Assembly: GCF_021502725.1 (NCBI RefSeq)
Contig: NZ_JAKFFS010000001.1
Span: forward strand, 2,108,001 to 2,172,000
Origin: Dyadobacter sp. CY345
Lineage (GTDB): Bacteria > Bacteroidota > Bacteroidia > Cytophagales > Spirosomataceae
Length of the DNA: 64,000 bases
Reading direction: 5' to 3'
The first letter of the stretch is position 1. Each line of letters begins with the position of its first letter. Position numbers and translations under genes: made by a program. This document shows positions 25,147-34,125 of the stretch, in pieces. The notes below the pieces were generated by a model that made no database searches, was not told the origin of the DNA, and saw only the letters and a program-made list of their open reading frames with translations.

Positions 25147-26595
25147 ATGAAATCGCATACAGAAGGTTTTCCCGGAGAAGTTATAAATGGGAAATATGCC
25201 TCTAATAATCGTTTATTCACAAGTATAATTGCCGGACTGGCAATATTCACTTTTTCGTTGACAGCATACAGCCAGGATGAACAAGGGTATAACGGTCAGC
25301 CATATGAAAATCGCCAGGCAGGACCAGTTGAACAAAGCATCATTCCTACGGTTGCGCCTTATAGTGAGGATGTACGAAATAACATTTTGATTGCCACGCA
25401 ATATCCGGAAGTTTTGGAGAAGGTGGCGCGTATTCGTGAGTACACAACTCAGGGATTTCAGACAACCATTCAAGGATATTCTCAGAAAAAACAAAACTGG
25501 TTTTACGAAGTTTCCCGGTATCCGGAATTGATGCATACGCTTGCGACGTTGCCCCGGAAGCAATCGCAGGAACAGATCAATGGCCTGTTGAATAATCCGT
25601 CAAAAGAATTGCGGGAAGCCGCCTGGAAGCTCTATCGCAATCACCATAGTGATTTGGTAGCGGTTGACAATTTGAATCAACAAGCCATAACGTCTTTCAC
25701 GGATTTGATCAGACCATTAAACTCTGATGCTCAGGAGGCGTTTAAGGCTTTGCAGGAAATGCCGGATGTTTTGTCAATTCTGAATGATCATAGCGATTTG
25801 ACCGCTCGTTTGGGAGATGAATTTAAAAACAATCCGGACGGGACTCGTCAAAAACTTGCTGATGCGCACGAGAAAATAGAAGCAGAAAACAAACAGGATC
25901 TGGATAATTACAAACAGGAATTAGCGCAGGATCCTCAGGCCCAACGTGAGTACGACCAGGCGGCGCAACAATATGCGGAAAGCAAAGGATACAGCTACCC
26001 TGCACCGACAGGCGATAAGGTAATTAATTATTACAACAACCCATATTCATATTGGTTTGGTTATCCGTCCTGGTATGGTTCACCTATGTGGTACCCCGGT
26101 GCGTTCGGTTTTGGTGGCGGCATGTATTACGGAATGGGTTTATACGGATATGGTTTCCCGACGCTTGGATTTTCGTCCTGGTTCTTTGGCGGAGCTTACC
26201 GGTATTATCCTCACTTATACCGCACTTACGGCAACTACTACCGAAACCATTATATTTCGCGGGGACGTTATATTTCCCCAAGAAATGGTTTTATAGGAGC
26301 TGCCGGAAGACATTACAATCCTGAAATGGGAGCGCGTTCGAATTGGTTATCCTCGCCAGGAACTTATAACAATGCTCCTCGCAGTTACTCGCAGGGATCG
26401 CGTATGATGCAGGGACAGCGTGCGTACAACAGAAGTTACAGTGCCCCAAGAACATATAATAATACACCCAGAAGTTATAATAATGGTGGAAGTAACTTCC
26501 GGAGTCCGTCTTATGGCGGAGGGTATAGCCGTGGTTCTTATGGAGGCGGTGCATCCAGAGGCGGCGGAGGCGGTACCCGTGGAGGACGTCGTTAA
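25147..26595 (+). CDS. Exported protein with Gly/Tyr/Arg-rich tail, unknown function
   Basis: 482 residues. A hydrophobic segment at ~25-42 (IIAGLAIFTFSLTAYSQ) looks like a signal peptide with a long N-region. Residues ~65-280 are helical; the stretch APYSEDVRNNILIATQYP recalls DUF3300-type exported proteins, but only loosely. Residues ~290-360 are dominated by Tyr, Trp, Gly, Phe and Pro, and the last ~110 by Arg, Ser, Tyr, Asn and Gly, ending in an RGGGGGTRGGRR-like tail. Such sequences are usually disordered or self-associating. I do not recognise the function. The gene sits between two two-component systems, next to DegP. Confidence 0.75.
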   Translation: MKSHTEGFPGEVINGKYASNNRLFTSIIAGLAIFTFSLTAYSQDEQGYNGQPYENRQAGPVEQSIIPTVAPYSEDVRNNILIATQYPEVLEKVARIREYTTQGFQTTIQGYSQKKQNWFYEVSRYPELMHTLATLPRKQSQEQINGLLNNPSKELREAAWKLYRNHHSDLVAVDNLNQQAITSFTDLIRPLNSDAQEAFKALQEMPDVLSILNDHSDLTARLGDEFKNNPDGTRQKLADAHEKIEAENKQDLDNYKQELAQDPQAQREYDQAAQQYAESKGYSYPAPTGDKVINYYNNPYSYWFGYPSWYGSPMWYPGAFGFGGGMYYGMGLYGYGFPTLGFSSWFFGGAYRYYPHLYRTYGNYYRNHYISRGRYISPRNGFIGAAGRHYNPEMGARSNWLSSPGTYNNAPRSYSQGSRMMQGQRAYNRSYSAPRTYNNTPRSYNNGGSNFRSPSYGGGYSRGSYGGGASRGGGGGTRGGRR

Positions 26596-26632
26596 AGATT
26601 TGTTGGTGAGTAAATAGGTTTTAATATGGAAA

Positions 26633-26662
26633 GGGGTGGTCACATTGTGGTCACCTCTTTTT
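26633..26662 (+). terminator. Hairpin terminator
   Basis: GGGGTGGTCAC (26633-26643) pairs with GTGGTCACCTC (26647-26657) through G-T wobbles, followed by a T-run. Confidence 0.65.
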
Positions 26663-26790
26663 GTGCGAATACAGTGGACTGATTCGGCAACGATATTGTT
26701 TAGCCAGGTTGTATTTCCCAATATCTAATTCAAAATTAATTCGCTGGCCGTAATATTTTTCGAAGTTATTTGAATTTAATAAATAAGGTT

Positions 26791-26812
26791 TTTCCAGATT
26801 CTTTCCAGTTTT
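26791..26812 (+). promoter_or_regulatory. Tandem 11-bp repeat before system 2 regulator (site A)
   Basis: TTTCCAGATTC is followed directly by TTTCCAGTTTT, two half-sites with an 11-bp period, 20 bp before the start codon. Related tandem sites precede the next two transcription units (28790-28811 and 29674-29695). Autoregulation is inferred. Confidence 0.65.
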
Positions 26813-26832
26813 GTTTTTGATATTTACGGGTT

Positions 26833-27510
26833 ATGAAAATACTGATTATTGAGGACGAAACTGAATTGATGGAAGTAATCCGTCAGTCGCTGGAAAAGGA
26901 AAATTTTCTCGTGGAAACTGCGGAAGATTTTGGCAGTGCGCTGGACAAAATAATTTCGTTTGATTACGACTGTATTTTGTTGGATATCATGTTGCCGGGC
27001 GGCAGTGGACTGGATATTCTGCAGGAATTAAAAAAACTGAATAAGTCCGATAATGTTATCATTATTTCTGCAAAAGACTCTCTTGACGACAAACTGACCG
27101 GACTTGACCTGGGAGCTGACGATTATCTTACCAAGCCGTTTCATATTGCAGAGTTAAACGCACGTATAAAATCCGTTTTACGCAGAAAAACGTTCGGCGG
27201 GAAAAATACGGTTGATTTAGCTAATATAAGGCTGGATCTGGATGACAGAACCTTACAAATTGACAATCAGCCATTGCCTTTAAACCGCAAAGAATTTGAC
27301 ATTCTCAGCTATATGGTGGTTAACAAAAATCGGTTGGTGAACAAAACTTCACTTGCCGAACATGTATGGGGAGACCATATGGATGAGGCTGACGACTATG
27401 AATTTATTTATTCACAGATCAAAAATCTTCGTAAAAAGCTGAAAGAAAACCGCGCAGGTATAGAAATTCAGGCGGTGTATGGATTGGGCTATAAACTCGT
27501 TGTGGTATGA
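26833..27510 (+). CDS. OmpR-family response regulator (system 2)
   Basis: 225 residues, paralogous to the regulator at 20497 over its full length. The receiver has IEDE, Asp51 in CILLDIMLPGGSG and the lysine in LTKPF. The winged-helix domain ends with the YGLGYKLVV beta-strand. The stop codon overlaps the start of its kinase by 4 nt. Tandem 11-bp repeats, the binding-site type of this family, occur before this gene and before the two genes after the kinase, so the system probably controls itself and those genes. Confidence 0.95.
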   Translation: MKILIIEDETELMEVIRQSLEKENFLVETAEDFGSALDKIISFDYDCILLDIMLPGGSGLDILQELKKLNKSDNVIIISAKDSLDDKLTGLDLGADDYLTKPFHIAELNARIKSVLRRKTFGGKNTVDLANIRLDLDDRTLQIDNQPLPLNRKEFDILSYMVVNKNRLVNKTSLAEHVWGDHMDEADDYEFIYSQIKNLRKKLKENRAGIEIQAVYGLGYKLVVV

Positions 27511-28769
27511 AACTGCTCAATCATACTTTAAAATATTTGTCCATAACGTTATTTGTCATTATCAGTATCTGGGCGGCGATTTTCTATATCAATATGCTCG
27601 ATGAAGTCTATGACAGTCTGGACGACGGTTTGGAAAATTATAAGCTCCTGATTATTAAAAAAGCGGAGGAAGATTCCAGTATTTTGAATAAAAAGGAATT
27701 TGCAGAAAGTAATTATGAAATTCGTCAAATACCTGAATCTGTTGCGGTTCTAAGGAAGGATGTCCATCAGGATACGCTCATGTATATGCTGAATGAGGAA
27801 GATTATGAGCCAGTCAGAATGCTCACTTCGGCGTTTGCGCTCAACAATAAATTTTATGAGTTAAAGGTAATTTCTTCTATGGTGGAGGAAGATGATCTGA
27901 TCGAAGACCTTCTTTATTCACTGATTTGGCTCTACGTGGCGATGATCGCAAGTATATTGATTGTCAATAATTTTCTCCTGAAAAAAACCTGGAAACCGTT
28001 TTACTTGCTTTTGGATCAGTTGAAACAGTTCAAGCTTGGGAAAGATCCCATTATTGCCCCGGCTGAAACACAGGTCAAAGAATTTAAAGAGTTAAATGAG
28101 GCTGTTCATTTACTGCTCAACCGGACCCTGGAAACGTATCAGGGCCAAAAACAATTTATTGAAAATGCGTCGCACGAGCTGCAAACTCCACTCGCGATCA
28201 GTATCAACAAACTCGAATTATTATCTGAAAGAGAAGATCTGACTGAAAATAATCTGGTCGCCATAGGGCAAGTGATACAAACTCTGGAACGTTTGAAAAG
28301 GCTCAATAAATCTCTTCTGTTGTTATCAAAAATCGAAAATAAACAGTTTCAGGATCGCGAGCAGGTTAATATAAACGCAACGTTTAAAAATCTGATTGAC
28401 GAATTTTCAGACTTTGCAGATTATAAAAATGTCCGGATTTCTATACAGGAAAATGGTCAGTTGAGTGCTAATATGAATAAAGATCTCGCCGGAATATTTA
28501 TTACTAATTTCCTGAAAAACGCAATTGTACATAATCGTGAAAACGGAACGGTTGAAATTATTATTGAAGCGAATGCTTTTACAATTCATAATTCCGGAAC
28601 CGAAATTGCCCTAAACGCAGAGAAAATTTTTGAGCGCTTTCATAAAAAATCAAACGAGAAAAATAATACTGGGCTTGGTCTGGCAATTGTCAAGGCAATT
28701 TCAGATCTGTATGGATTATCCGTTACTTATCAATTTGATGAAGGACATAAGATGGCCGTAACTTTTTAA
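27507..28769 (+). CDS. Sensor histidine kinase (system 2)
   Basis: 420 residues with two membrane helices (~10-28 and ~135-155) bounding a ~105-residue periplasmic part rich in acidic residues. The phosphoacceptor is His223 in NASHELQTPLAIS. The ATPase domain has FLKNAIVHN (N box), FTIHNSGTE and NTGLGLAIVKA. It is a paralogue of the kinase at 21171-22424 and shares its short-sensor layout. In many Bacteroidota this kinase type is followed by a PepSY-like secreted protein, as here, which may act as a feedback component (inference). Confidence 0.94.
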   Translation: MKLLNHTLKYLSITLFVIISIWAAIFYINMLDEVYDSLDDGLENYKLLIIKKAEEDSSILNKKEFAESNYEIRQIPESVAVLRKDVHQDTLMYMLNEEDYEPVRMLTSAFALNNKFYELKVISSMVEEDDLIEDLLYSLIWLYVAMIASILIVNNFLLKKTWKPFYLLLDQLKQFKLGKDPIIAPAETQVKEFKELNEAVHLLLNRTLETYQGQKQFIENASHELQTPLAISINKLELLSEREDLTENNLVAIGQVIQTLERLKRLNKSLLLLSKIENKQFQDREQVNINATFKNLIDEFSDFADYKNVRISIQENGQLSANMNKDLAGIFITNFLKNAIVHNRENGTVEIIIEANAFTIHNSGTEIALNAEKIFERFHKKSNEKNNTGLGLAIVKAISDLYGLSVTYQFDEGHKMAVTF

Positions 28770-28789
28770 ATAAAAGTCGAAGGATTTCG

Positions 28790-28811
28790 ATTACCAATTC
28801 TTTCCGGTTTT
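28790..28811 (+). promoter_or_regulatory. Tandem 11-bp repeat before the barrel-like gene (site B)
   Basis: ATTACCAATTC followed by TTTCCGGTTTT. The second half differs from that of site A at one base; the first half is more diverged. It lies 34 bp before the start codon. Confidence 0.55.
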
Positions 28812-28845
28812 GACTTTTAACATTGTGTTATCAACCGTTAGAAGT

Positions 28846-29670
28846 ATGAAACACATCATCAAAACCTTCATCGCACTGGCCACCTGTTCCGCAGCATTTG
28901 GACAATCAGATACTTTGTCAAACCTTCCTGTCAAAATTCACCACGCCGAACCACTATTTATCGACCTTATTCGAGACCTCGGTGCACGAAAGGGCGAAAA
29001 AGAATTGAATTTGGGCTGGGGCATGGAAGATCAGAAAGGATTTGTTGCCAACACAGGTTTTTTTGAATATGAGTTCTCGCCTGTGAACAGATTAGGATTG
29101 GAAGTTGAAGTACCATTTAGTTTTTATAAGCCTGAATTTGAACGTCAGGACGGAGAATCGGCGCCAAGAAATAGAATGGAAGGAGTAAAACTGGCCTCCC
29201 AATATACATTTCTGGTTGCCCAAAAATACAACTTATCGATGGCGATTGGTTATATTCATGAATTTAAAACACACTCATTTTATTCATTAAGGCATGGATC
29301 TGCACCTTTAAAAGGACATAGTCTAAACCCGTTTTTTGTGGCAGCCAAACGATGGGGAAAACGGATTCACTCGATGATATATACGGGTCCTGAATGGGAA
29401 TTTACTTCTGGTGACAGAAATCCGGAAAAGTATTTTCAGGTAAACGCAAGTACGCATTACCAGTTAAATAATGGAGGGAATTTGATCGGTGTGGAAGTCA
29501 ATCAGGAGTATTCCGGATGGGAGTTTGCTACTGTAGTGAGGCCGCAGGTGAAATTGATGATAACCTCTAATCTGGCCTTAGGATTGGTGACTGGAATTCC
29601 TGTAAATTTAGATGATCATGGCATCAGTTTCATGGCCCGTATAATATTTGAGCCCCCCAAAAGAAAGTAG
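28846..29670 (+). CDS. Outer-membrane-type protein with HAEPL-IDLIRDLG motif
   Basis: 274 residues with a signal peptide (cleavage near SAAFGQ). After KIHHAEPLFIDLIRDLGARKGEKE the protein consists of alternating amphipathic strands (LNLGWGMED, YEFSPVNRLGLEVEVPF, ASQYTFLVAQKYNLSMAIGY), typical of a small beta-barrel. The HAEPLFIDLIRDLGARKGE block recurs in a Bacteroidota family of unknown function. The start is the ATG at 28846. It follows the system 2 kinase and has a candidate regulator site of its own, so it may be both operon member and separate target. Confidence 0.82.
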   Translation: MKHIIKTFIALATCSAAFGQSDTLSNLPVKIHHAEPLFIDLIRDLGARKGEKELNLGWGMEDQKGFVANTGFFEYEFSPVNRLGLEVEVPFSFYKPEFERQDGESAPRNRMEGVKLASQYTFLVAQKYNLSMAIGYIHEFKTHSFYSLRHGSAPLKGHSLNPFFVAAKRWGKRIHSMIYTGPEWEFTSGDRNPEKYFQVNASTHYQLNNGGNLIGVEVNQEYSGWEFATVVRPQVKLMITSNLALGLVTGIPVNLDDHGISFMARIIFEPPKRK

Positions 29671-29673
29671 CAA

Positions 29674-29695
29674 ATTCCAGTTTCTTTCCGGAATT
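29674..29695 (+). promoter_or_regulatory. Tandem 11-bp repeat before the PepSY-like gene (site C)
   Basis: ATTCCAGTTTC followed by TTTCCGGAATT, the third copy of the tandem motif, 35 bp before the start codon. It begins 3 bp after the previous stop codon. Confidence 0.6.
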
Positions 29696-29730
29696 GAGTA
29701 TTTATTTTGTATAAATTAAATCCAAATCAT

Positions 29731-30171
29731 ATGAAAAAGTTAATTGTTATTGTCTGTGGTATGTTTTATGCAACCGTTAGCTTCGGGCAGGACCTAAAAG
29801 AAACCGAAGTGCCGTCCGTTGTACTAAACACATTTAAGCAACAATTTCCAAAAGCAGCTGAGGTTGAGTGGAAGTTAAAAGCAGAGATGTATAAAGCTGA
29901 GTTTGAAATCGCAAAAGATGATCACGAAGTGTGGTTGGAAAAATCCGGTAAGATTGTCAAACATAAGGAAGAAATAAAATCAGAGCAGCTTCCGAAAGAA
30001 GTGGTGGCGGCAATAAACAAAGACTATAAAGGTTATAAGATTCATGACCCGAAAAAGACAGATAATGCAGGTGTGGTTACTTACAAGGTTGAACTAAAAA
30101 ATACTGGTTCCGAGGTGGACGTTACCTATGATAAAAATGGAAAAGTAATCAGCAAAAAGGCGGAAGACTAA
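29731..30171 (+). CDS. Secreted PepSY-like protein
   Basis: 146 residues with a signal peptide (cleavage near SFGQ). Two PepSY-like (DUF2874/BLIP-type) repeats follow: VPSVVLNTFKQQFPKAAEVEW with a beta-sheet ending EVWLEKSGKIV, then LPKEVVAAINKDYKGYKI ending VDVTYDKNGKVIS. These periplasmic domains are thought to bind or inhibit partner proteins, and in Bacteroidota they often travel with OmpR-type two-component systems. The start is the ATG at 29731, with a TTG eight codons upstream. Another protein of this type is at 47480-47785. Confidence 0.88.
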   Translation: MKKLIVIVCGMFYATVSFGQDLKETEVPSVVLNTFKQQFPKAAEVEWKLKAEMYKAEFEIAKDDHEVWLEKSGKIVKHKEEIKSEQLPKEVVAAINKDYKGYKIHDPKKTDNAGVVTYKVELKNTGSEVDVTYDKNGKVISKKAED

Positions 30172-30434
30172 TAACGGCAACTAGATTTCACAGAAGATAT
30201 CAAAATCTGATTAGAAAATACGTTAGTTATGTATTGCAATGACCACTATTTTCAGAATTTCCAACTGGAAAATGCAGATCGAAAAATTTTTTCTTGAAAA
30301 GTCCGTTCTGTATTCATAAATTCAGAAAGTATTTTGGTTGCTGCTGTAAATTGGTACAGGTTTTGTATGATGAATATATGGTATTTTAAGATGAACCAGG
30401 AATTTTGTCGGATGTCGATTTTTATTTCCAGGAT

Positions 30435-31067
30435 ATGAAATATACGGAAATTCTAAATGTGGTTGAGCAATATATCGAGCAGTTTTATGGTGCAAAGGAG
30501 GATTCAACGCTTACTTTTCACAATTTTGCTCACACGCTTGACGTAGTAACGCATGCTGCGAAGATGTCGCATCATTATGGACTGAATGATAGAGATACCT
30601 TTATCGTTGTGGCTGCTGCATGGTTCCATGACACCGGATACTACACAGGAGAGCCAAGCGGTCACGAGCAGCGCGGCGCCGACATGGCGGCTGGATTTTT
30701 AAGAGAATTGGGCGTCAGAGAGGAGCTTATCCATGAAATCCAGAAGTGTATCATGGCAACTGTGATGCCTCAAAAGCCGGAAAATCTTTTGCAGCAAATT
30801 ATGTGTGATGCCGACCTGTTTCACTTTGGAACAGAACAATTTTCAGAAAGGGATATGCTGATGCATGAGGAGGTCGAACGCAAAATGGGTTGTAAAATAG
30901 ATAGCGGTAAATGGCGTAAAGCAACGATTTGCCTTCTGGAATCTCATTTTTTCAAGACCGGATACGGGCGTGAGTTGCTGGAATTTGGGAAAAGGAAAAA
31001 TCTTGAAAGACTAAAGCGTAAGGAAGAAAGAGGGATTTTAATGAAAACGCAGTCGACAAATATATAG
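30435..31067 (+). CDS. HD-domain metal-dependent phosphohydrolase
   Basis: 210 residues forming a single HD domain. Metal-binding motifs are FHNFAHTLDVV, the H-D pair in AAWFHDTGYYTG, and CDADLFHFG. No membrane segment or second catalytic domain is present. The closest group I recognise is the HD domain that is also found in Pycsar-type effectors and in nucleotide hydrolases; this stand-alone form is more likely a housekeeping nucleotide phosphohydrolase. The start is the ATG at 30435, upstream in-frame sequence being unlike the family. A bidirectional hairpin separates it from the convergent zwf gene. Confidence 0.88.
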   Translation: MKYTEILNVVEQYIEQFYGAKEDSTLTFHNFAHTLDVVTHAAKMSHHYGLNDRDTFIVVAAAWFHDTGYYTGEPSGHEQRGADMAAGFLRELGVREELIHEIQKCIMATVMPQKPENLLQQIMCDADLFHFGTEQFSERDMLMHEEVERKMGCKIDSGKWRKATICLLESHFFKTGYGRELLEFGKRKNLERLKRKEERGILMKTQSTNI

Positions 31068-31102
31068 CCAAATAGTTTTTTCAATTAATTGATACTAAAA
31101 TA

Positions 31103-31135
31103 GGGGAGAGCTTTTCGGCTTCTCCCCTTTATTTT
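31103..31135. terminator. Bidirectional terminator between HD gene and zwf
   Basis: GGGGAGAGC pairs with GCTTCTCCCC (arms 31103-31111 and 31118-31127) with one bulge, flanked by T-rich DNA on the plus side. It ends the HD gene and the pentose-phosphate operon. Confidence 0.8.
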
Positions 31136-31151
31136 TATTAATTCTGTCAGA

Positions 31152-32666
31152 TTATTTCTTGCTTTTTATTGGCAAGGTAAACCAGTGAAAACCATCTCTT
31201 GCGATAAGTGCTTCGGCGATTTCCGGGCCCCATGAATCAGCGGAATAATTTGGAAAGTTAAGACTTTTTCTGCCCTGCCATGCATTTAAAATTGGCATAA
31301 TTAGCTCCCAGGCAGTTTCAACCTGGTCTCCACGCATGAATAAGGTCTGGTCTCCCAGCATGGTATCCAATAGCAAAGTTTCGTAAGCTTCCGGCGCCTG
31401 TTCCGTATACGTTCCTTTGTAGTCAAAAACCATGTCGACAGCATTCAGATACATATCCAAGCCCGGACGTTTTGCCTGTACTTGCAGGCGTATGCTCATT
31501 TCCGGCTGAATACTGATGATAAGGCGATTTTGCTGCCAGCTTTCATTCGCCTCTTTCGGGAAAACAAAATGCGGAACATCTTTAAATTGGATGGTGATTA
31601 CAGACGCCGATTGGTGTAACCTTTTTCCGGTACGCACGTAAAACGGAACTCCTTGCCAGCGCCAGTTATCTACAAAAAATTTAATTGCAGCGAACGTTTC
31701 AGTGTTCGATTCAGGATTGACTTTTGGTTCCTCGCGATAACCCGGAACTTCCTGTCCTTTCATCCAGCCGCTACCATATTGCCCTCGAACCGCTGACAAA
31801 CGAACATCCTCTGGCGTAAATTTGCGCATCGCTTTCAATACATCCACTTTTCTATTGCGAATTTCGTCTGCGTCAAAACTTACCGGAGACTCCATCGCAA
31901 CCAGGCAAAGAAGTTGTAATAAGTGATTCTGAATCATATCACGCATGGCACCCGAACCGTCGTAATAATCACCACGCTCTTCTACGCCAAGTTGTTCAGT
32001 TACAGAAATCTGTACATGCTCGATATAATTCCGGTTCCAGATTGGTTCCAGAATTGCATTTGCAAAACGGAAAGCCATGATATTTTGTACCGTTTGTTTG
32101 CCGAGGTAATGATCGATACGATAGATCTGTTTTTCGTCAAAAATTCCTGAAAGAAGTTTGTTAAGCGAAACAGCCGAGTCAAGGTCGTGGCCGAAAGGTT
32201 TTTCGATAACGATTCTTGTTTTTTCAGGATCAGAAGCCAGATTACTTTTTGAAATATTTTCAGCAATAATCGGGAAAAAATTCGGGGCAACAGCCAGATA
32301 ATAAATTACGTTCGCTTTTTTGCCCCATTCAGCATTGTGTGCTTCAATTCTCGAACCGAACTCTTTATAAGTTTCATGATCATTAATGTCAGAAACCTGG
32401 TAAAAAAGATGCTTTGAAAATTCAGCCCATTTGTCGTCAGCGGCCTTTCCGCTTCTTGAAAACGAATTGATACCTTCAAGGATTTTTACTTTAAAATCGT
32501 CGTCAGAAAGGGGAGTTCTCCCGGTTCCGATAATGGCAAACTCATCTGAAAGCCAGCCTTCTAGAAATAGATTATATAAAGCCGGCGCCAGTTTACGGGA
32601 ATTAAGATCGCCGGTACCACCGAAAATAATAAATATCGTCGGCTGAGATTTAAGTGTTGAATACAT
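31152..32666 (-). CDS. zwf: Glucose-6-phosphate 1-dehydrogenase
   Basis: 504 residues, full family length. The N-terminal Rossmann motif is [17 protein letters not shown], the substrate and catalytic signature is [13 protein letters not shown] (183-195), and EKPFGHD precedes it. It oxidises glucose 6-phosphate to 6-phosphogluconolactone with NADP and opens the oxidative pentose-phosphate branch. It is the last gene of the tkt-tal-HAD-gnd-zwf operon, 25 bp after gnd, and is followed by a terminator. No 6-phosphogluconolactonase gene lies in the operon, so that step must be encoded elsewhere or run spontaneously. Confidence 0.98.
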   Translation of the reverse strand: MYSTLKSQPTIFIIFGGTGDLNSRKLAPALYNLFLEGWLSDEFAIIGTGRTPLSDDDFKVKILEGINSFSRSGKAADDKWAEFSKHLFYQVSDINDHETYKEFGSRIEAHNAEWGKKANVIYYLAVAPNFFPIIAENISKSNLASDPEKTRIVIEKPFGHDLDSAVSLNKLLSGIFDEKQIYRIDHYLGKQTVQNIMAFRFANAILEPIWNRNYIEHVQISVTEQLGVEERGDYYDGSGAMRDMIQNHLLQLLCLVAMESPVSFDADEIRNRKVDVLKAMRKFTPEDVRLSAVRGQYGSGWMKGQEVPGYREEPKVNPESNTETFAAIKFFVDNWRWQGVPFYVRTGKRLHQSASVITIQFKDVPHFVFPKEANESWQQNRLIISIQPEMSIRLQVQAKRPGLDMYLNAVDMVFDYKGTYTEQAPEAYETLLLDTMLGDQTLFMRGDQVETAWELIMPILNAWQGRKSLNFPNYSADSWGPEIAEALIARDGFHWFTLPIKSKK

Positions 32667-32691
32667 GATGTCGTTGGTTTACAGACAATTT

Positions 32692-34125
32692 TTAAATTTC
32701 CGAACCGCTTTTCGGAACCCATTGTGTATGAAAAACACCTTCTTTCCCAATAAGTTCATAAGTATGAGCGCCAAAAAAATCGCGTTGCGCCTGAATCAGG
32801 TTTGATGGCATTCTCTTGCTGCGGAAGGAATCGAAATAGCTCAGGGATGAAGCGAAGGCTGGAACCGCGATGCCGCTCGCCACACATTTTGACAAAACAG
32901 ATCGGATTCCCGGAATTGTTTCGTTCACTATTTTTGCCACATTTCCGTCAAGCAAAAGATGTTGGAGTCCGTTGTCTTTTTCGTAGGCATTGTAAATTTC
33001 GTTCAAAAACGAAGAACGGATAATACATCCGCCGCGCCAGATTTTGGCAATTTCCGAAAGGTTCAGACCATAATTATATTCCGTTGATGCATTTGAAAGC
33101 ATCTGCATACCCTGCGCGTACGTTATGATCATGCTGAAATAAAATGCTTGCTCCAGTTCTAACAGGAACTGTTCCTGATCTACGTCAAAACTAACCGTCT
33201 CGTCAGCACTATATAATCCAGATGCCTGTTCGCGAAGTGTTTTATACTTAGACAGATCCCGCATTGATACTGCTGTGTCGATTGTAGGAATTGGAGATTG
33301 GAGATCCATGGCAGCCTGCGAAGTCCATTTTCCTGTTCCTTTCGCTCTGGCTTCATCCTTGATGTCATCCAGGAGTAAATGATCGGAACCAGGCTCTTTG
33401 TATTTAAAAATATCGGCAGTAATATCTACCAAAAATGATTGCAGGCGGCCTTCATTCCAGCTGGCGAATATTTTCTGGATTTCATCACCTTCCATCTTCA
33501 ATCCATTTTTCAGAATCTCATATGTTTCGGAGAGTAATTGCATCATGCCATATTCGATACCATTATGGACCATTTTGACAAAATGACCTGCCGAACCTTG
33601 TCCGATATACGTGACACAAGGTACTCCGTCGACTTTTGCAGCGATGGCTTCCAATATGGGCTTCATAACGGAGTAAGCTTTTTTATCGCCACCAGGCATA
33701 ATGCTCGGACCGCGTCGTGCTCCTTCTTCTCCTCCGGAAATACCCATTCCAAAGAAATGAAAACCAAGATTTTGCAGGTATTCAACGCGTCGGTTGGTAT
33801 CAGTAAAGTGAGAATTTCCTCCATCAATCAAAATGTCGCCTTTGTCTAGAAGCGGCAATAGCTCCTCTATAACACTATCAACAATTTTTCCAGCCGGAAC
33901 GAGCATTGTGATTGCACGAGGCGTGGTAAGGCTCGCAACAAATTCGTTGATATCGCTGAACCCTTTGACTTTTATATTTTTGCCCTCTTCTTCAAGCAAG
34001 GCACCTTTTGAAGCATCTTTGTCATATCCGGCGCCAGCAAAGCCATGGTCACCGATATTGAGAAGTAAGTTTCGGCCCATGGTACCCAGGCCGATCATAC
34101 CAAAATTATATTGTTGCTCACTCAT
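32692..34125 (-). CDS. gnd: NADP-dependent 6-phosphogluconate dehydrogenase (decarboxylating)
   Basis: 477 residues, typical of the long dimeric form. The cofactor motif is IGLGTMGRNLLLNIGDHG, followed by the substrate motifs LIDGGNSHF and GMGISGGEEGARRGPSIMPG (catalytic GGEEGA region), and the C-terminal all-helical domain runs to the end. It oxidises and decarboxylates 6-phosphogluconate to ribulose 5-phosphate, making NADPH. Its start overlaps the stop of the HAD gene by 4 nt (ATGA), indicating translational coupling. Confidence 0.98.
   Translation of the reverse strand: MSEQQYNFGMIGLGTMGRNLLLNIGDHGFAGAGYDKDASKGALLEEEGKNIKVKGFSDINEFVASLTTPRAITMLVPAGKIVDSVIEELLPLLDKGDILIDGGNSHFTDTNRRVEYLQNLGFHFFGMGISGGEEGARRGPSIMPGGDKKAYSVMKPILEAIAAKVDGVPCVTYIGQGSAGHFVKMVHNGIEYGMMQLLSETYEILKNGLKMEGDEIQKIFASWNEGRLQSFLVDITADIFKYKEPGSDHLLLDDIKDEARAKGTGKWTSQAAMDLQSPIPTIDTAVSMRDLSKYKTLREQASGLYSADETVSFDVDQEQFLLELEQAFYFSMIITYAQGMQMLSNASTEYNYGLNLSEIAKIWRGGCIIRSSFLNEIYNAYEKDNGLQHLLLDGNVAKIVNETIPGIRSVLSKCVASGIAVPAFASSLSYFDSFRSKRMPSNLIQAQRDFFGAHTYELIGKEGVFHTQWVPKSGSEI

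Noticed and set aside
30435-31067. Pycsar anti-phage system
   Set aside because: No pyrimidine cyclase gene is adjacent, and the protein lacks the membrane or TIR effector part. A single HD domain does not support it.
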